Both the position numbers and the translations under genes were made by a program. Of a DNA stretch of 64,000 nt, positions 22,894-34,300 are shown one piece after another. Source of the DNA: Neoceratodus forsteri (Eukaryota; Chordata; Ceratodontiformes; Ceratodontidae); NCBI GenBank assembly GCA_016271365.2, contig CM057451.1, forward strand, positions 369,603,501 through 369,667,500, in the 5' to 3' direction. Within the stretch, counting starts at the first letter, position 1, and every line of letters starts with the position of its first letter. The notes beneath the pieces were generated by a model that saw only the letters and a program-made list of their open reading frames with translations, was not told the DNA's origin and made no database searches.

Positions 22894-23277
22894 TTCAAGA
22901 ATCAGTTTACAACCTTTGAGCCAGAGGCTTGTTTACAAAGGTACTTCGTCACATAAAGACATACATTGTGTTTCAGTTACATAGCAAAGATTTGCCAAAA
23001 ATCAATAGGCATTCACCAGAGGTGCCACATCACATTGTGGTCAGACAGATACAATTGGGTACAGACAGGATACAATTGGGTACAGGTACAGGGTACATGT
23101 AATCGATAACAGGTATTAAACAAGTCGGTATCAAGTGAGCATTCTGGTAGATAAACATTGAAACAGCTGGCACTGGCCAGGTTAAACCTAGGCATGGTGT
23201 ACAGGGAAGTGGTGGAGGGATGGTGGTGGAGAGCTGCCTGGGGGCATTGTCAAAAGAAAAGGAGGTGGAGGCTATGT

Positions 23278-25700
23278 TCAGAAACAGGAGCAGTCATGAG
23301 TGCTGAAGATGTGGTTCAGGCGCGGTTTGAATGTGGAGATGGTGATGGCATTGGTGATGGTGGCAGGGAGAGAGTTAAACCAGGTTGGGGCTCTATAGCT
23401 GAAGGACCTCTGGCCATGGCTGGTTCTTGTTCTGGGATCTTTAGAGTGGTCTTGTAGGAGACCGTGTTGCAATGGTGGGAGGGCTCTGGTGGATGGATGC
23501 CGCTACTCCCAGGGGAGAGCCCAGTAGGGTTTTTTTTGAGGAGACAGGTCTGGTATCAGAGCCGCTCATCCAGGGAAGCAGGTTAGCATCGATATATAGC
23601 TGACAGGTGTGTGTGAGCCTGGGGCACCAGTAATCAATCTGCATGCTTTATTCAGGGTTAGGTGAATTTTGTTGAGTGCAGTGGCGTCGGCAGCATCGTA
23701 TACTGGTAGACCATAGTTCATAAGGGACAGAACGGACGATGTAACAGCTAGCTGGAGAGCATTTGGGGAAGGCAGGTTTTATGGCGAATAGGATGCCAAG
23801 CCGCTGTGTTGGTGGTGGATGTTAGGGCGCATGTGGGTGTGAAATGAGGGCTGAATCAAGGTAACCCCAAGGTATTTGTAGGAGCAGACTTGTTCCAGTG
23901 GTTGGTTGGTGCTTGGAAGGATATGGAGTGGGTGGTTGCTAGCTTTGTTTTGGGGGTGTGAAAGAGCATAGTTTTGGTTTTCTTAAGATTGATGACGGTC
24001 TGGCGCCCTAAACCAAGCCTCGGCACTGTTAAAGGACTGCTGTAGGAGTCCTGTAGGAGATGGGATTACGGTGGGTGGCAAAAGGACAGCTGCCTGCATG
24101 CAGCAGAATTTTGCCAGAGCATGCACTGGGCAGGGTGTTCAGATACAGCGAGAAGAGAAGGGGGCCCAGGATGGAGCCTTGGGGGACCCCAGAGAGAATG
24201 GGATGGGTATCGGAGAGTGTGCTATTAATCTTGACACACTGGAATCGAGTATCAAGATAGCTAGCACACCATGCCAGGGGGCCAGCTGAGAGACCAGTGA
24301 GACAGAGTGCATTCAGCAGCAGTGGATGGGAGACAGTGTTGAAAGCCTTTGAGAGGTCAATGAACATTGCACCAGCTAGGGAGCTGGTATCCAAGGAGGA
24401 GTGTAGGAAGTTGGAGAATTCAATAAGGGCAGTGCTGGTACTGTGACCCGCACGGAAGCCATGTTGCTCTGGGCATAAGATGTTATGCTTAGCCAGATAA
24501 TCAGTGATTTGAATGGCCACCACTTTCTCCAGGGCTTTAGAGAGGGAGGGAGGATGGAGATTGGCCGGTAGTTGCTGGCCGATGACCTGTCGCCTCCTTT
24601 ATGAATAGGTGTGATAATGGCTGTTTTCCAAGCTGTGGGGAATTGTCCCAGGCAGAGTGACTGGTTAATTAGGCTTGTGAGAGGTGCAAGGACCTCATCT
24701 AGCACCAGCCTGAGGATGCTGGGGTCCAGTGAGTCACTGCCGGGATTGTTGCCATTGAGAGCTTTGATTAGGATGGGTCTGGCTTCCCGGGTGGAAATCT
24801 TTCGCAGGAGGAAGCTGGGGTGCTGGAGGACAGGGGGAGTTTGGCTGGGGAGAGGGTCAAAAAATTACTAGGGAGGACTGAGCTAAGGTCAGTGAAAGTG
24901 GTGTTGAACCAGTTAGCTATGGTGGCAGGCTCGGTGGAGGTTGTGCCATTTCTAGTGAGCTGGGATGGGGCAGGGGAGCAAGCTTTACCATTGAGTTGCT
25001 TAATGTTATCCCAGAAGGTCCGGGCTGAGCCCAGGAGGAGGTAAGAGAGGCCTGGTAATGGTCTGCCTTGGCTTTCCTGATGGCCCATGAGCATTTATTT
25101 GGGCTGCATTGTATGCTTGCCTATCAGACAGACTGACCTGTTTTCAGTGGCAAGGGCCAGAGGTTATCCCGTCTCTAAGTAATTGTAGGAGGGCGGGCTA
25201 ACCCAGGGTGCGTTCTGTTTCTTGGACCGGGTTTGGTTAAGGGTGCAAAGAGATCACAGGCCATGTTGAAGGTGTGAGTGAAAAGGTGAGGGCAGTATCA
25301 ATGTTGGTTGCCTGCTGAATGGGGACCAGTTCTGTGGGTGAGGAGTGCCTTAAGTTTCTTCAGCCCACCAGGGCGGAGGTGCCTGCGGAGGGTGGTCTGG
25401 GCTTTGGGTTTGAGATTGGGGGCTACCCAGTGGAATAGGATAGGGGAGTGGTCACTCAGCGAGTCTGGGAGGACCTGGATGTTTTGGATTTTATGGGGTC
25501 GGTTAGTTATAATAACATCCAGCAGGGTGCTGGTACCACTCTTAGGGTTAAGTCTCGTGGGCTGGGTGACGAGTTGTGTCATATCTTGGGCGGCAAATGA
25601 GTCTCTGGTGGTGGATGAGGAGGTGCTGAGCCAATTTACATTAAGGTCCCCACTAGGATTTGTTCTGCCTTATGGCGGAGGGTGGCCAGGTAGTCCGTTA
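23278..25700 (-). pseudogene. L2-B ORF2: endonuclease end, reverse transcriptase and C-terminus, frameshifted
   Basis: Segments in order along the minus strand: endonuclease end (25582-25298; QPTRLNPKSGTSTLLDVIITN and LSDHSPILFHW, so SDH is kept); linker (25094-24768); fingers (24705-24376; FPTAWKTAIITPIHKGGD and SNYRPISILP); palm (24523-24029; EQHGFRAGHSTSTALIEF, AMFIDLSKAFNTVSHPLL with the first catalytic aspartate, and GVPQGSILGPLLFSLYLNTLP). The YADD site is lost in a frame change after 24130 (ILLHAGSC). The C-terminus RSFSYRAPTWFNSLPATI lies at 23472-23278. At least four shifts. Confidence 0.8.
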
Positions 25701-25706
25701 AAGATA

Positions 25707-26507
25707 TCAGGGCTGGGTGCTGGTTTCTTGGGGAACGTAGGCTGTGGTGAGATAGAGAGGGCTCCTAGAGGGGTCTGGGGTGAGTCTGAGGGTAAGGGCC
25801 TGGGCCCCATTTGTGAGGGCAGGGTGGGGAGGCAGTCCAGGTATTGTGTCCCTGGTGTAGATTGCACAGCCTCCCCTCGCTTGTCTACTCGGTCCTCCCG
25901 CATAAGGTATAGCCTGGGAGGGAGACAAAGAGTCTGGAGTTGATTTGGACAGCCAGGTTTCAACCAGGGCTATGATGTCTGGTTGGTGAGCCAAGGCCCA
26001 GCACTGTAGGGCGTCAAATTTCTTTAGCAGGCTGCATATATTCATGGAGGCTACTCGAAGACCAGTGGGCTGAGTGGGTGGATGGGAGCGGGCAGGGCCT
26101 GGGTTGGGGTGTATGTTCCCTGTTAGGAGTAGAAGGAGGAGAAGTGCTCTGGTCAGAGGGAGGCAGATGGAGAGTTTACGCCAAGAGCGATATAATAAGG
26201 AATGGGGTTTGGTTGCACAAGGGGTGGGTAGGGTAGCACAGGCAGAGAAGGCCTGAGTGATCAGAAGTGCAAGGGGGCTGTGGGGGGAGGACAGGTGATG
26301 TCTGGAAGGGGGTGAGGTGGAGAGGACATATGGGATGTGGAGGAGGAGGGAGGGTAGGAGCAGTGGTAAAGGAGGAGGGAGGACAGGAGGGTAGGTAGGA
26401 ACACTGGAGTAGTGAGGCTGAGGGTTCATAGGGACAGTAGGGTATGTGGAAGGCAAAGGGGGGAGGAGGAGAAGAGATAGACTGGTGAGCAGGGGGTGCA
26501 TGTGCAT
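25707..26507 (-). pseudogene. L2-B ORF2 N-terminal part: hydrophobic leader, 2A-like motif, endonuclease start
   Basis: 266 codons are open. Residues 1-120 are rich in leucine, proline and serine. Residues 121-138 read ALLLLLLLTGNIHPNPGP, a hydrophobic run followed by a 2A-like motif (26094-26120) ending in the conserved NPGP. In active 2A peptides the ribosome skips the last glycine-proline bond; L2/CR1-group LINEs are known to carry such motifs at this place. The endonuclease begins right after it (LRVASMNICSLLKKFDAL, then PDIIALVETWLS with the catalytic E, then GGCAIYTRD). The frame is lost near 25707. Confidence 0.8.
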
Positions 26508-26599
26508 AGTTGGGAAGGCTGGTGGAGCTGAAGTGAGGAAAGAATGGGGGGACTTAGGATGAAAGAGGGGAGATAGTAGTGAGAGATTACCTCAGAGTG

Positions 26600-27200
26600 T
26601 AGTTGCTGCTATGGTGTGGTGGCAGCGCATGTGCCTGAAGTGCACAGAGCAATGGGTTCAAGCCCTGATCAGGGCAATAGGAGAGAGCCAGACCAGTGGC
26701 TGCAGCAGCAGGAGTTGGTCTAGGTCTGTAGAAGCACCCAGATAACACTTTAGTTGTGTCACAGGGTTAGTGTGTTCTTTATAGTTATGAAATCCTGCGT
26801 AGAAATATGCAGGTGTTCTAGGTGAGTGGTGGAACTGTGGACCTTGGAAACAAGGTGCAGGGTTCAAACTTGTAAGGCAGCAGGAAGAAGAGGTAAACTT
26901 ATATTTTGGCAGATTGGGTAGGTAAGGGATTAAGAGGCTCAGAGAGTAGTAATAAAGTAGGTAGGCACTGTGGTGCAGAGGTAGAGCAGCTGACTCTGAC
27001 AGCAAGGGCACTGGGTTTGAACACAGCTCAGGGACAGAGGGTAGTCAGGGCCAATTTTTTAAATCTGGGCAGGAGGGAGTGAGGTATGGTTAAGAGCATA
27101 AAAATAGAGGAAGTTGTTGGCCTGGTTCATTGACTCAGAGGATAGTCAGTAGAATGTAGAGAGAAGGGTACCAGGTTTGATACTAGCAGTTGCTTAGAGA
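26600..27200 (+). repeat. Four tRNA-like modules in the L2-B 5' region, on the opposite strand
   Basis: Box-B-like words occur on the plus strand: GGGTTCAAGCCC (about 26654), GGGTTCAAAC (about 26860), GGGTTTGAACAC (about 27013) and AGGTTTGATAC (about 27173), 153-206 bp apart. The first and third have convincing box-A-like and anticodon-arm-like sequence upstream (for the third, GTGCAGAGGTAGAGCAGCTGA). They resemble tRNA-derived SINE heads rather than real tRNAs, because the acceptor stems do not pair well. Confidence 0.45.
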
Positions 27201-29322
27201 TGGGATGAGTGCAGAAAGTAGGTAGTAGACAGGGAACTGCAGTGACCTCTAGTGGGACAGCTGTGAAGCAGTAGCTAGGAGGGATATAGAGAGGAGAGAG
27301 GAGCTAGAGTGGAAAGTGCAGTGACCCCTAGTGGTTGGTGCCTATAACCTGCAAATGGGAAAGTGGACACTTAGTAAAAGGAGGGGGGTCACGTGTCACA
27401 TCACGTGACCTGCCAGCAGCAATATATGGAGCGCCAACCCTGGGTGGGAGGGTGGTTGAGGCGGGCGGGTAGGAAGTGCCTCACAACAGTCAGGCTGTAG
27501 TGCAGGACACTTTACCTCTTACAGGCTCTGGCAATCCCCGATTTCAGTCTCTGCTGCTGGGCTGACTTATCCAAATAGGGCAAATTAAATCTCACCTTCT
27601 TTCAGAAGGTAGAAACCATTCGAATGAATGTTCTTCCTCACCTTCTATACTTATTTCAAAACATCCCTATCTTTCCTTCTCACTTTTACTTTTCATCCTG
27701 GGACAAATCAGTCTCTAATTTTATATGGGGAGGAAAAAGACCTAGGGTTAGATACTCCTAACTGCAGCTCTCTACAGCTCAGGAAGGGGTAAACCTACCT
27801 AACCTCAAGTTTTACGCAATGGCATCCTTCCTTAAAATAATATTCCCATGGTTGTCCCCATCTACCTTGTTCCCTTGGAAAGATATAGCATTTTCTATAA
27901 ACGACCTACATGACATAAAAATAGCTCTTGCTTCTAAAGGACGGAGACCCCCACTTCAATATTTCTCCCCGTATACAGACAGAGTTTTGAAGCTGTGGTA
28001 TAAAATTAAAAAAAAGGGGTTTTAGAGAGACAAGCTTTTACTTCATATTAATTTCTGAGGATGATAACTTTCACCCAATAACATTTGATTTAACCTTAGC
28101 CTCATGGAGGAGAGTTGGTCTAAATTTTTTCCACCAATTCCTCACTAACTTGGGGATAGCATCTTTTGATGTTTTTTGAGGGAAATACGACCTACCTGAA
28201 AGAGATGTCTTTCATTTTCTCCAAGTTAAAAACTAGATCTTATGACAACGTGAGATAACCGCTAGCCTGCCCAACCCTTTGCCAACTCTTTGGATGCTGC
28301 TTAGAGACACACTATTGGGTAGCTCCTGGGATCACTTGATAGATCACCTTTACAAAATGCTTAGGGAGAACTTAGGGGATACCTCAAAATCAATATTAGA
28401 CAGTTGGAACAAAGATTTGGAACTTGAAATTCCCTTCTCATCCTGGCAACTCTCCTCCCCCACAACTATCAAAATAACCCTGTCTAATGTGTGGAATTAG
28501 TTTGCCTAGAAATGCCGCTCTAGGTTTTTTCGTTCACTAGTAGTCCTAGCCAAATACCTCCCACCATCATATGGCAGATGTTGGCGTAATTGTAATTGTA
28601 ACCTAGCAGATCTGGGGCATATTTTTTGGCTCTGCCCAAAATTAACACCTTTTTAGTACAGTTTCCAACAAGAGGTATGCAACTGCCTGGGGAGTGCCTG
28701 GACCTCACAGCAGAGATGGTAGTACTAGCTATTTATCCTCCCCATAGGCCATCTTGGCACCATACCTTGCTGATCCTGTATATATTAGCAGCAAAAAAGG
28801 GCCATAACAAGGAGGTGGATGACCACCATCATTCTCATAATCTCTGATTGGAGACACATAGTATTAGATATATATAATTTTGAGAGCCTAACGGCAGCTC
28901 TGCACGACAACCTTACCTCCTTTAGAGAGAAATGGCAACCATGGAACCTATATATGGCACAACATGATCCTGACTTTGTACCTTAGGTGGCTATTGATAA
29001 AGGGGGCAAGGGAATAGACTGAATTTTGGAGAACCCATTCTTACTCTACTAGGATAGCCTATATTTCTAAAATTTTAAAAATATAATATTTGGGTGTGTG
29101 GACCACGCTCATCTGTGAGATGTAACATATGCTTATTCTTTATATGTCCTCCTCTGAATTTTACATTAACTTTATGATCTATTTATAGGAAATGGGATCA
29201 CTCAGTTCTTAATCACACAGGATGTTTATTGACCTACACTTATGTATATCTAAACTGTATGAAAATTATGTACCTGTGTACACACATATGGTACTGAACT
29301 GTCTCTTTTTAATAAAAAGAAA

Positions 29323-29338
29323 AAAAACTCATAGAACT
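29323..29338. repeat. Target-site duplication, right flank of L1-A
   Basis: AAAAACTCATAGAACT follows the L1-A A-rich tail and matches 16984-16999. Confidence 0.8.
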
Positions 29339-29356
29339 ATTATGAGTGTAAAAAAT

Positions 29357-29999
29357 GTTTATTATACAATGGCAAAAAGAATCCCTGAGCTGTGATTGGT
29401 CAGTGTGTGCCTGGGACAGTGATATTATCTTAGTATACCATCACTGCATGAAGTACAACCACATCTTACCAAAGGAGTTTGATGTCTTGCAGCTGAAGTA
29501 GCACAAGCTTAGTTTCATATAAAAACCTTATTTACTAATAATGTGTGAACAAAAATATTTGTCATAGCTAGAACATTTCATAGTTAGGCAGAGAACAAGT
29601 GTCAGAACATCTCCTTTATACGTGGGAACATCTCTTTTATGGTATTAGTTTTACAGTTTTATTTTTTATGAGGAAACACACCACATGTGAATGCACTGCA
29701 TTATGGGTCTGCAAATACCTAATTGCCTGGTATGGCATAACACACTGCAATGATACCAATTGATTATTTGCATACCCATGATGCAGTGCTTTCACATGGG
29801 GAGTGTTTCTTAAAAAAAACAACAAAATTAATTAAAAAATAAAACTATACAACTGATACTATAAAATAGATGTCCCTACACATAAAAGGGATGTTCCAAC
29901 ACTGGTTCTCTGCCTAACTATGAAATGTTTTAGCCATCTATATGTGCTCATTTTTGTCCCCACAATATTAATAAATAAGAGCCATTGTATAATAGCAAT
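29357..29999. mobile_element. MITE with TATTATACAATGGC ends enclosing a long palindrome
   Basis: The outer ends TTTATTATACAATGGC (29358) and GCCATTGTATAATAGCAATA (29981-29999) are inverted. Within lies a palindrome from about 29545 to 29957: CATTTCATAGTTAGGCAGAGAAC on the left pairs with GTTCTCTGCCTAACTATGAAATG on the right, and GCACTGCATTATGGGTCTGCAAATA pairs with TATTTGCATACCCATGATGCAGTGC. The arms approach 190 bp. No coding capacity. Confidence 0.7.
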
Positions 30000-30307
30000 A
30001 ATGCCTTCCAGGATGTGTGTCGTGCAGGGATAGTGTTACTTCTCAGGTGTTGGATGCACATGGTGTGTGGCTTTGTGTCCAGCTGCCTGAGGCATGATGA
30101 TATCCCAGCATGACACACACTCTGTCATGCATTATTGCTTAAATGGCATGAAGATTTCTAAGGCTTTAATTGGTCAGTGTGTACCTGAGACAGTGATGTT
30201 ATTTTATAGTAACATCAATGTATTAGAGAGCTACTGAAGTCTCAAAGAAAAATTTAAAAAACATAATAATTAGGTACAACTCTGCTTGCATTCCATTTAT
30301 ATTTGAT
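30000..30307. repeat. Diverged MITE pieces
   Basis: 30155-30235 is a direct repeat of 29378-29455 (ATTGGTCAGTGTGT, CCTGNGACAGTGAT, then a hairpin on CATCA). 30003-30140 resembles the element at 47318-47470 (CCAGGNTGTGTG, CTGAGGCATGA, ACACACNCNCTGTCATGC). So at least two MITE copies are interleaved here. Confidence 0.55.
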
Positions 30308-30594
30308 GTATTTCTCCTCTCCATAATTTATTACTAAGGAAATGTGTATGACTATATGATGGTTGTCCCTTAGAGTTTATTTTGAGTTCATCTGCCTCTA
30401 TAGCTTACTCCAAGTCATAATCCTCTGTTGTGACATCACAGTCTGTTGCCATGGGAGTAACTGTGAGATCACAAGCATTGCTCTATGATTTCAGGTAGGG
30501 AGAAAGCAGCAAGAATTGATGAGCTCTTCAGGAGCAGAAATCCTGTTTTCATACAAATGATCTCAGTAATAAATAATGGGGAGGAGAAATACAG
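30308..30594. mobile_element. MITE with ~28-bp terminal inverted repeats
   Basis: TGTATTTCTCCTCTCCATAATTTATTACTA at 30308 is matched by TCAGTAATAAATAATGGGGAGGAGAAATAC ending at 30594. An inner hairpin (TTGTGACATCACAGT with ACTGTGAGATCACAA) sits at 30429-30475. Non-coding. Confidence 0.7.
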
Positions 30595-30851
30595 AACAAG
30601 AAATACAAGCTGGATTGTGTCTAAATATTATGTTTTATTAAAGTTCACCTGAACGTGTCACCAGCTCTTTAAGTCCAGGCACACACATGACCATGTAACA
30701 CAATCAGAAATCGCCCACCGCTCCACAGGTTACCTGCTGTAAACAACTTCAGCTATGAACTGCATGGCATGTACTAAGCCATCACAACTCAACAGCGCCC
30801 CCCAGACACACACATACACATTCCATCCCTTGGTCCTTGTTTAGTTTTCCT

Positions 30852-30866
30852 GTAGACAGTTTCTTT
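30852..30866. repeat. Target-site duplication, left flank of L1-B
   Basis: GTAGACAGTTTCTTT is identical at 30852-30866 and 37200-37214. The T-run that follows here is the antisense of the L1-B poly(A) tail. Confidence 0.9.
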
Positions 30867-31384
30867 TTTTTTTTTTTTGTGTAATATTTTTATTTGCTTT
30901 TTCTAACAAAATTCTACAGGCAACAAAATGTACAGCTTAATCTGCCACTGCGTACATACATTATATAAAACATTCTTCCCCTAATACCCCGCAATTTACA
31001 CTGTGCATATTTAGACACTATGTGCAGGGTTCCAAAAACAGCACCACAATGACATAATCCGATTCCAGTCTTGTAGAGGAAAAAAAAAAAAAAATTTAAT
31101 CACCCCCAACCAGATACAAAATTGATCCTGACAAAATTATTAATCAACTATTTACAGATATCCACACCCACTCAAATGCCCATATAGCAACAGTTAATTA
31201 TAGTCACGTTCAGAACCATTATTCATCAAAGGTCATAGGCACAATTTACTCTCTCCATACACCATATCCCCTACTTTAACAAGTCTAGTCTCTCCACCAT
31301 GCATAAAATGTTCCACTTATTCTTCATATGGCAGGGCTTCAAGATACAAACCTACATTGCACTATACCACTTTCTCCGAACATC

Positions 31385-34300
31385 CTAGCTCAGAACCACT
31401 AAACCCTCCTGCGGTAAAGATGAGAGGAGAGGGCCCCATATGATATCAAACCTCTCTACTCTCTCCTGGAGTTGATAAGCCCTTCTCTCCATCGCCAGAG
31501 CCGAAACTATCAGTGCTTTCCACTGTTCAAGTGAGGGGTTCATTGCTGAAATCCAAGTATTCAGTATACACTGCCTGGCAATTGCCAGTGCCACCCTTAA
31601 CCACTTCCTATGCAAACTCCATTCCCTTCCTCCTCCCATTCTATTCCAAATAAGAGCTCTATTGGGTGAAGGGATACCCTGCCTCTGTCTTCCCGCTTAT
31701 GAACCCTACAATATTCCTCCAGAAGCTCTGTATCCGGAACATTTCCAAAAGCAATGTATGTATGCATCACCTCTTTTTACATTGAGGGCATGTTTCTGAT
31801 ATCTCTGAACGACTTTTTATGGACCACTACCGGGGTAAAAGGTCTATGTATAAACTTATATGCAGACTCCTTGTATCTATTAGATAGTAGTAGGCCCAAA
31901 TGAGTTCCCATCATCAACTCCCAATTCGGCTCTGAAACCGCCATCCCAAGGTCCTTCGCCCATAATACTCTTTTGCCCGAACTTTCTTCTATCAGGGTCT
32001 CTCTAAGGATACGCACCACCCTGCCAATCACCCCCTTAGGATTGTGCCGTGCTCTACAAATGGTCAGTTCCAAACCTTGCTGGGCACTAATCACAGTCTG
32101 GTCTGCCCAGACTACAGGCAAAATCTCTAGCCTGCAGGAATCTAAACATATGCTTACCCGTAATTCCCCTCTTTTCCTCTAACTCCTTAAGGGAGGCGAT
32201 ATGCGGGCCTACATACAGATCCCTTACACATTGTATCCCTCTCTCATCCCACATCCTAAATCCCTGATCCTCCAAACCTGGGAGAAAAAGAGGGTTGCCA
32301 CACAGGGGGAGGAGCAGCGTCTCAGCCCTACCGTCACTTACCCTTACTCTGATCTGATCCTATCCTTCCAGAGTCCAAAGCACCAACGGATTGGGGTTCA
32401 AATGGTGCTGGTATGCTCTTCTGCCTCCTTTCCTTAGATATGCAGAGAGCCTGCCGTGCTGCCCTCCCCTTCCAAATCAAGCCAGCTTGTTGCCTGGCGC
32501 TACACCCAATCTTTAATTATCCTTGCTTGAGAGGCTAAAATAGCTTTTGACATCTGGGAAGCACAATCCCTCCTCACCTCCAATTTTAATTCATGCAGGC
32601 TAATTCTAGGTTTCTTCCTTGCCAGAGATAATCCGAGAACCCCTTTCCAGTCTCCACATATCCTTTTTGGTAAGTCCCATTGGGAGCATCTGCAGGAGAT
32701 ACAGAATTTGGGAGAATATTCATTTTATGATATTCATTCAACCAAGCCACACACAGGGTATGCCTCCACCTTTTCATATCTCTCAGCACGCCTCAATCAT
32801 GGCGATAATTATCTTATATAAGTCAGCCAAAGATCTTCCAACACCCACGCCCAGGTACTGCAAAGACTTCTTCGCCTCCCTCAGGCCCCATTTCTGTAAG
32901 TCTGCTAACTTTCCCCCTCCTACACCCATAGCCTCCGATTTAGCTAGATTTATTTTATAGCCAGAGAAAACTGAGAAAGCATCAATCAAGCTCAGGACCG
33001 CTGGAAGGGATTCCTCTATCTGGCTCAGATATAAAATCATATCGTCAGCATATAAGGATAGTTTATGCTGCCGCCCCTCCACTCCCCTCACTCCCTTCAC
33101 CCTTTCACTCTGTCTAATAGCTGCAGCCAAGGGTTCCAAGGCCAGGTCGAACAATAACGGGAGAGGGGCAGCCCTGCCTTGTCCCTCTGTAGAGCCTAAA
33201 GACTCATGAGGCTTCCATTGACCAGTACTGCTGCCCTTGGAGCCCGATATAGGGCCCTCACCATATTGATAAATCCCTGACCAATCCCATATTGCCCCAG
33301 GGCCTCCATCATATAATCCCATTCAATACGGTCAAAGGCCTTCTCGGCGTCCAACGCCAGTACAAGAGTGGCCCCTGGACACCGAGAAGAAGCGTGTATC
33401 ACGTTCAACAATCTCCATACATTGTGATAGGAGTGCCTTCCTTTTATAAATCCAGTTTGATCTGGGCTTATGAGATTAGGCATTAAAATCTCGAGCCTGC
33501 CCGCCAGAACTTTCGCATAAATCTTCGCGACAACATTCAGCAATGAAATAGGGTGATAGGCAGCACAGTCCCTAGGATCTTTACCCTGCTTAGGGATCAC
33601 ACATATGGTCGCCAGCTCCATTGAAGGTGGGAGAGCACCCCCCTCCCTAGTATCTCTATAAACTTCCCATAATAAGTCTACCACCTGGTGCCCTTCTGCC
33701 TTATAAAATTCAATAGGAGTCCATCTGGTCCGCTGCCTTCCAAACCTAAGTCCCCAATGGCCTTTCTTTATTTCATCCCTAGTGATGCTGGTCTCCAGGG
33801 CTGCCCTTTGCTGCTCACTTAGCTCCTTCAACCTGACCCCTTCCAGGAACTGCCTCATCCTATCCTGGGTCCCCCTAGCCTCCCTCTGATATAGTGCGCT
33901 GTAGAATTCCCTAAATCTCTCCCTGATAGCTTGAGTGTTCTTTGTTATAACCCCCTGTCCATTCTTGATTTCCAGCACCCTTGCTTTCCCTCTTCTACCT
34001 CTAATCAAGTTGACTAGCAGTGGGCTGGGTTTATTACCCCATTCATAAAACCTTTGCTTCACCATCCACAACTGCCCCCTAGCTTGCTCCTCAAGCATGT
34101 TATTAAGTGCCCCTCTAGCTGCAGCCAACAGCAGACCACAAGTTGTGTCCCCTCGGAGCACTTGCCCCTCCAACCTTTTGACCCTTAGGAGTAGGTTTTC
34201 ATATTCCTTGTTTTTTTCTTTTTTATACCCCGCAACATATCCAATGATGGCCCCCCTAAGAAAAGCCTTCCCCGCGTCCCATAATATCTGTGGGATGGAG

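Larger units (their letters stand above)
22867..27563 (-). mobile_element. L2-clade LINE (L2-B), near full length, nested in L1-A
   Basis: Minus-strand element of 4,697 bp. The tail is an AT-rich tetranucleotide run (TTAT on the plus strand, 22862-22895). The ORF runs from about 26507 down to about 23278 with frame breaks: leader plus 2A-like motif, endonuclease, reverse transcriptase and C-terminus. About 1 kb of 5' sequence (26510-27563) precedes it. It sits inside the L1-A ORF2 with a GACTTAT duplication, so it is younger than L1-A. Motif flavour (HKGGDRSSASNYRPISIL, FRAGHSTSTALIEF) points to L2. Confidence 0.85.
20468..28985 (+). pseudogene. L1-A ORF2 (endonuclease and reverse transcriptase), broken and split
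   Basis: The endonuclease starts KIYSQNVNGLHSPLKGTRLM (20471) and reads DLYFLQKTHF and VTLVNVYIPPQ. The catalytic GDFN is now IMG-stop-DFNVA at about 20895-20920, and SDHHPL is kept at 21166-21183. Reverse transcriptase words: PLQCLGPDGL (21895), HPDQSGFIKQRNTSDNIHHLMLLLE (22175), LSLDAEKAFDRVSWDFL (22287-22336) and SSFADDILLTVL (22583). L2-B interrupts after IQIQSDL (22860). The frame resumes at 27564 (DLSK, then VETIRMNVLPHLLYLFQNIP) and runs through the C-terminal region (WDKSVSNFIWGGKRPRVRY) to about 28985. Many stops. Confidence 0.85.
17000..29322 (+). mobile_element. L1-type LINE (L1-A), 12.3 kb span with nested insertions
   Basis: The element runs from a short 5'UTR of about 164 bp, through ORF1 (17164 to about 18060) and ORF2 (from about 20468 to about 28985), to an A-rich tail at 29310-29322. 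Both edges are fixed by the CTCATAGAACT target-site duplication. Removing the CR1 3' end (about 18065-18540), the CORE-SINE (about 20280-20465) and L2-B (22867-27563 plus one target copy) leaves about 7 kb, a reasonable L1 length. The ORF1-ORF2 interval (about 18660-20280) is unusually long and unassigned, so another insertion may hide there. Both frames carry stops and shifts. Confidence 0.85.

Noticed and set aside
25308..25943. A 211-codon plus-strand frame rich in G, R and W
   Set aside because: Antisense of the L2-B endonuclease region, where the minus strand has clear motifs.
26955..27030. A possible true tRNA gene
   Set aside because: Box-like words are present but the stems do not pair convincingly and there is no T-run terminator right after; treated as a tRNA-like module.
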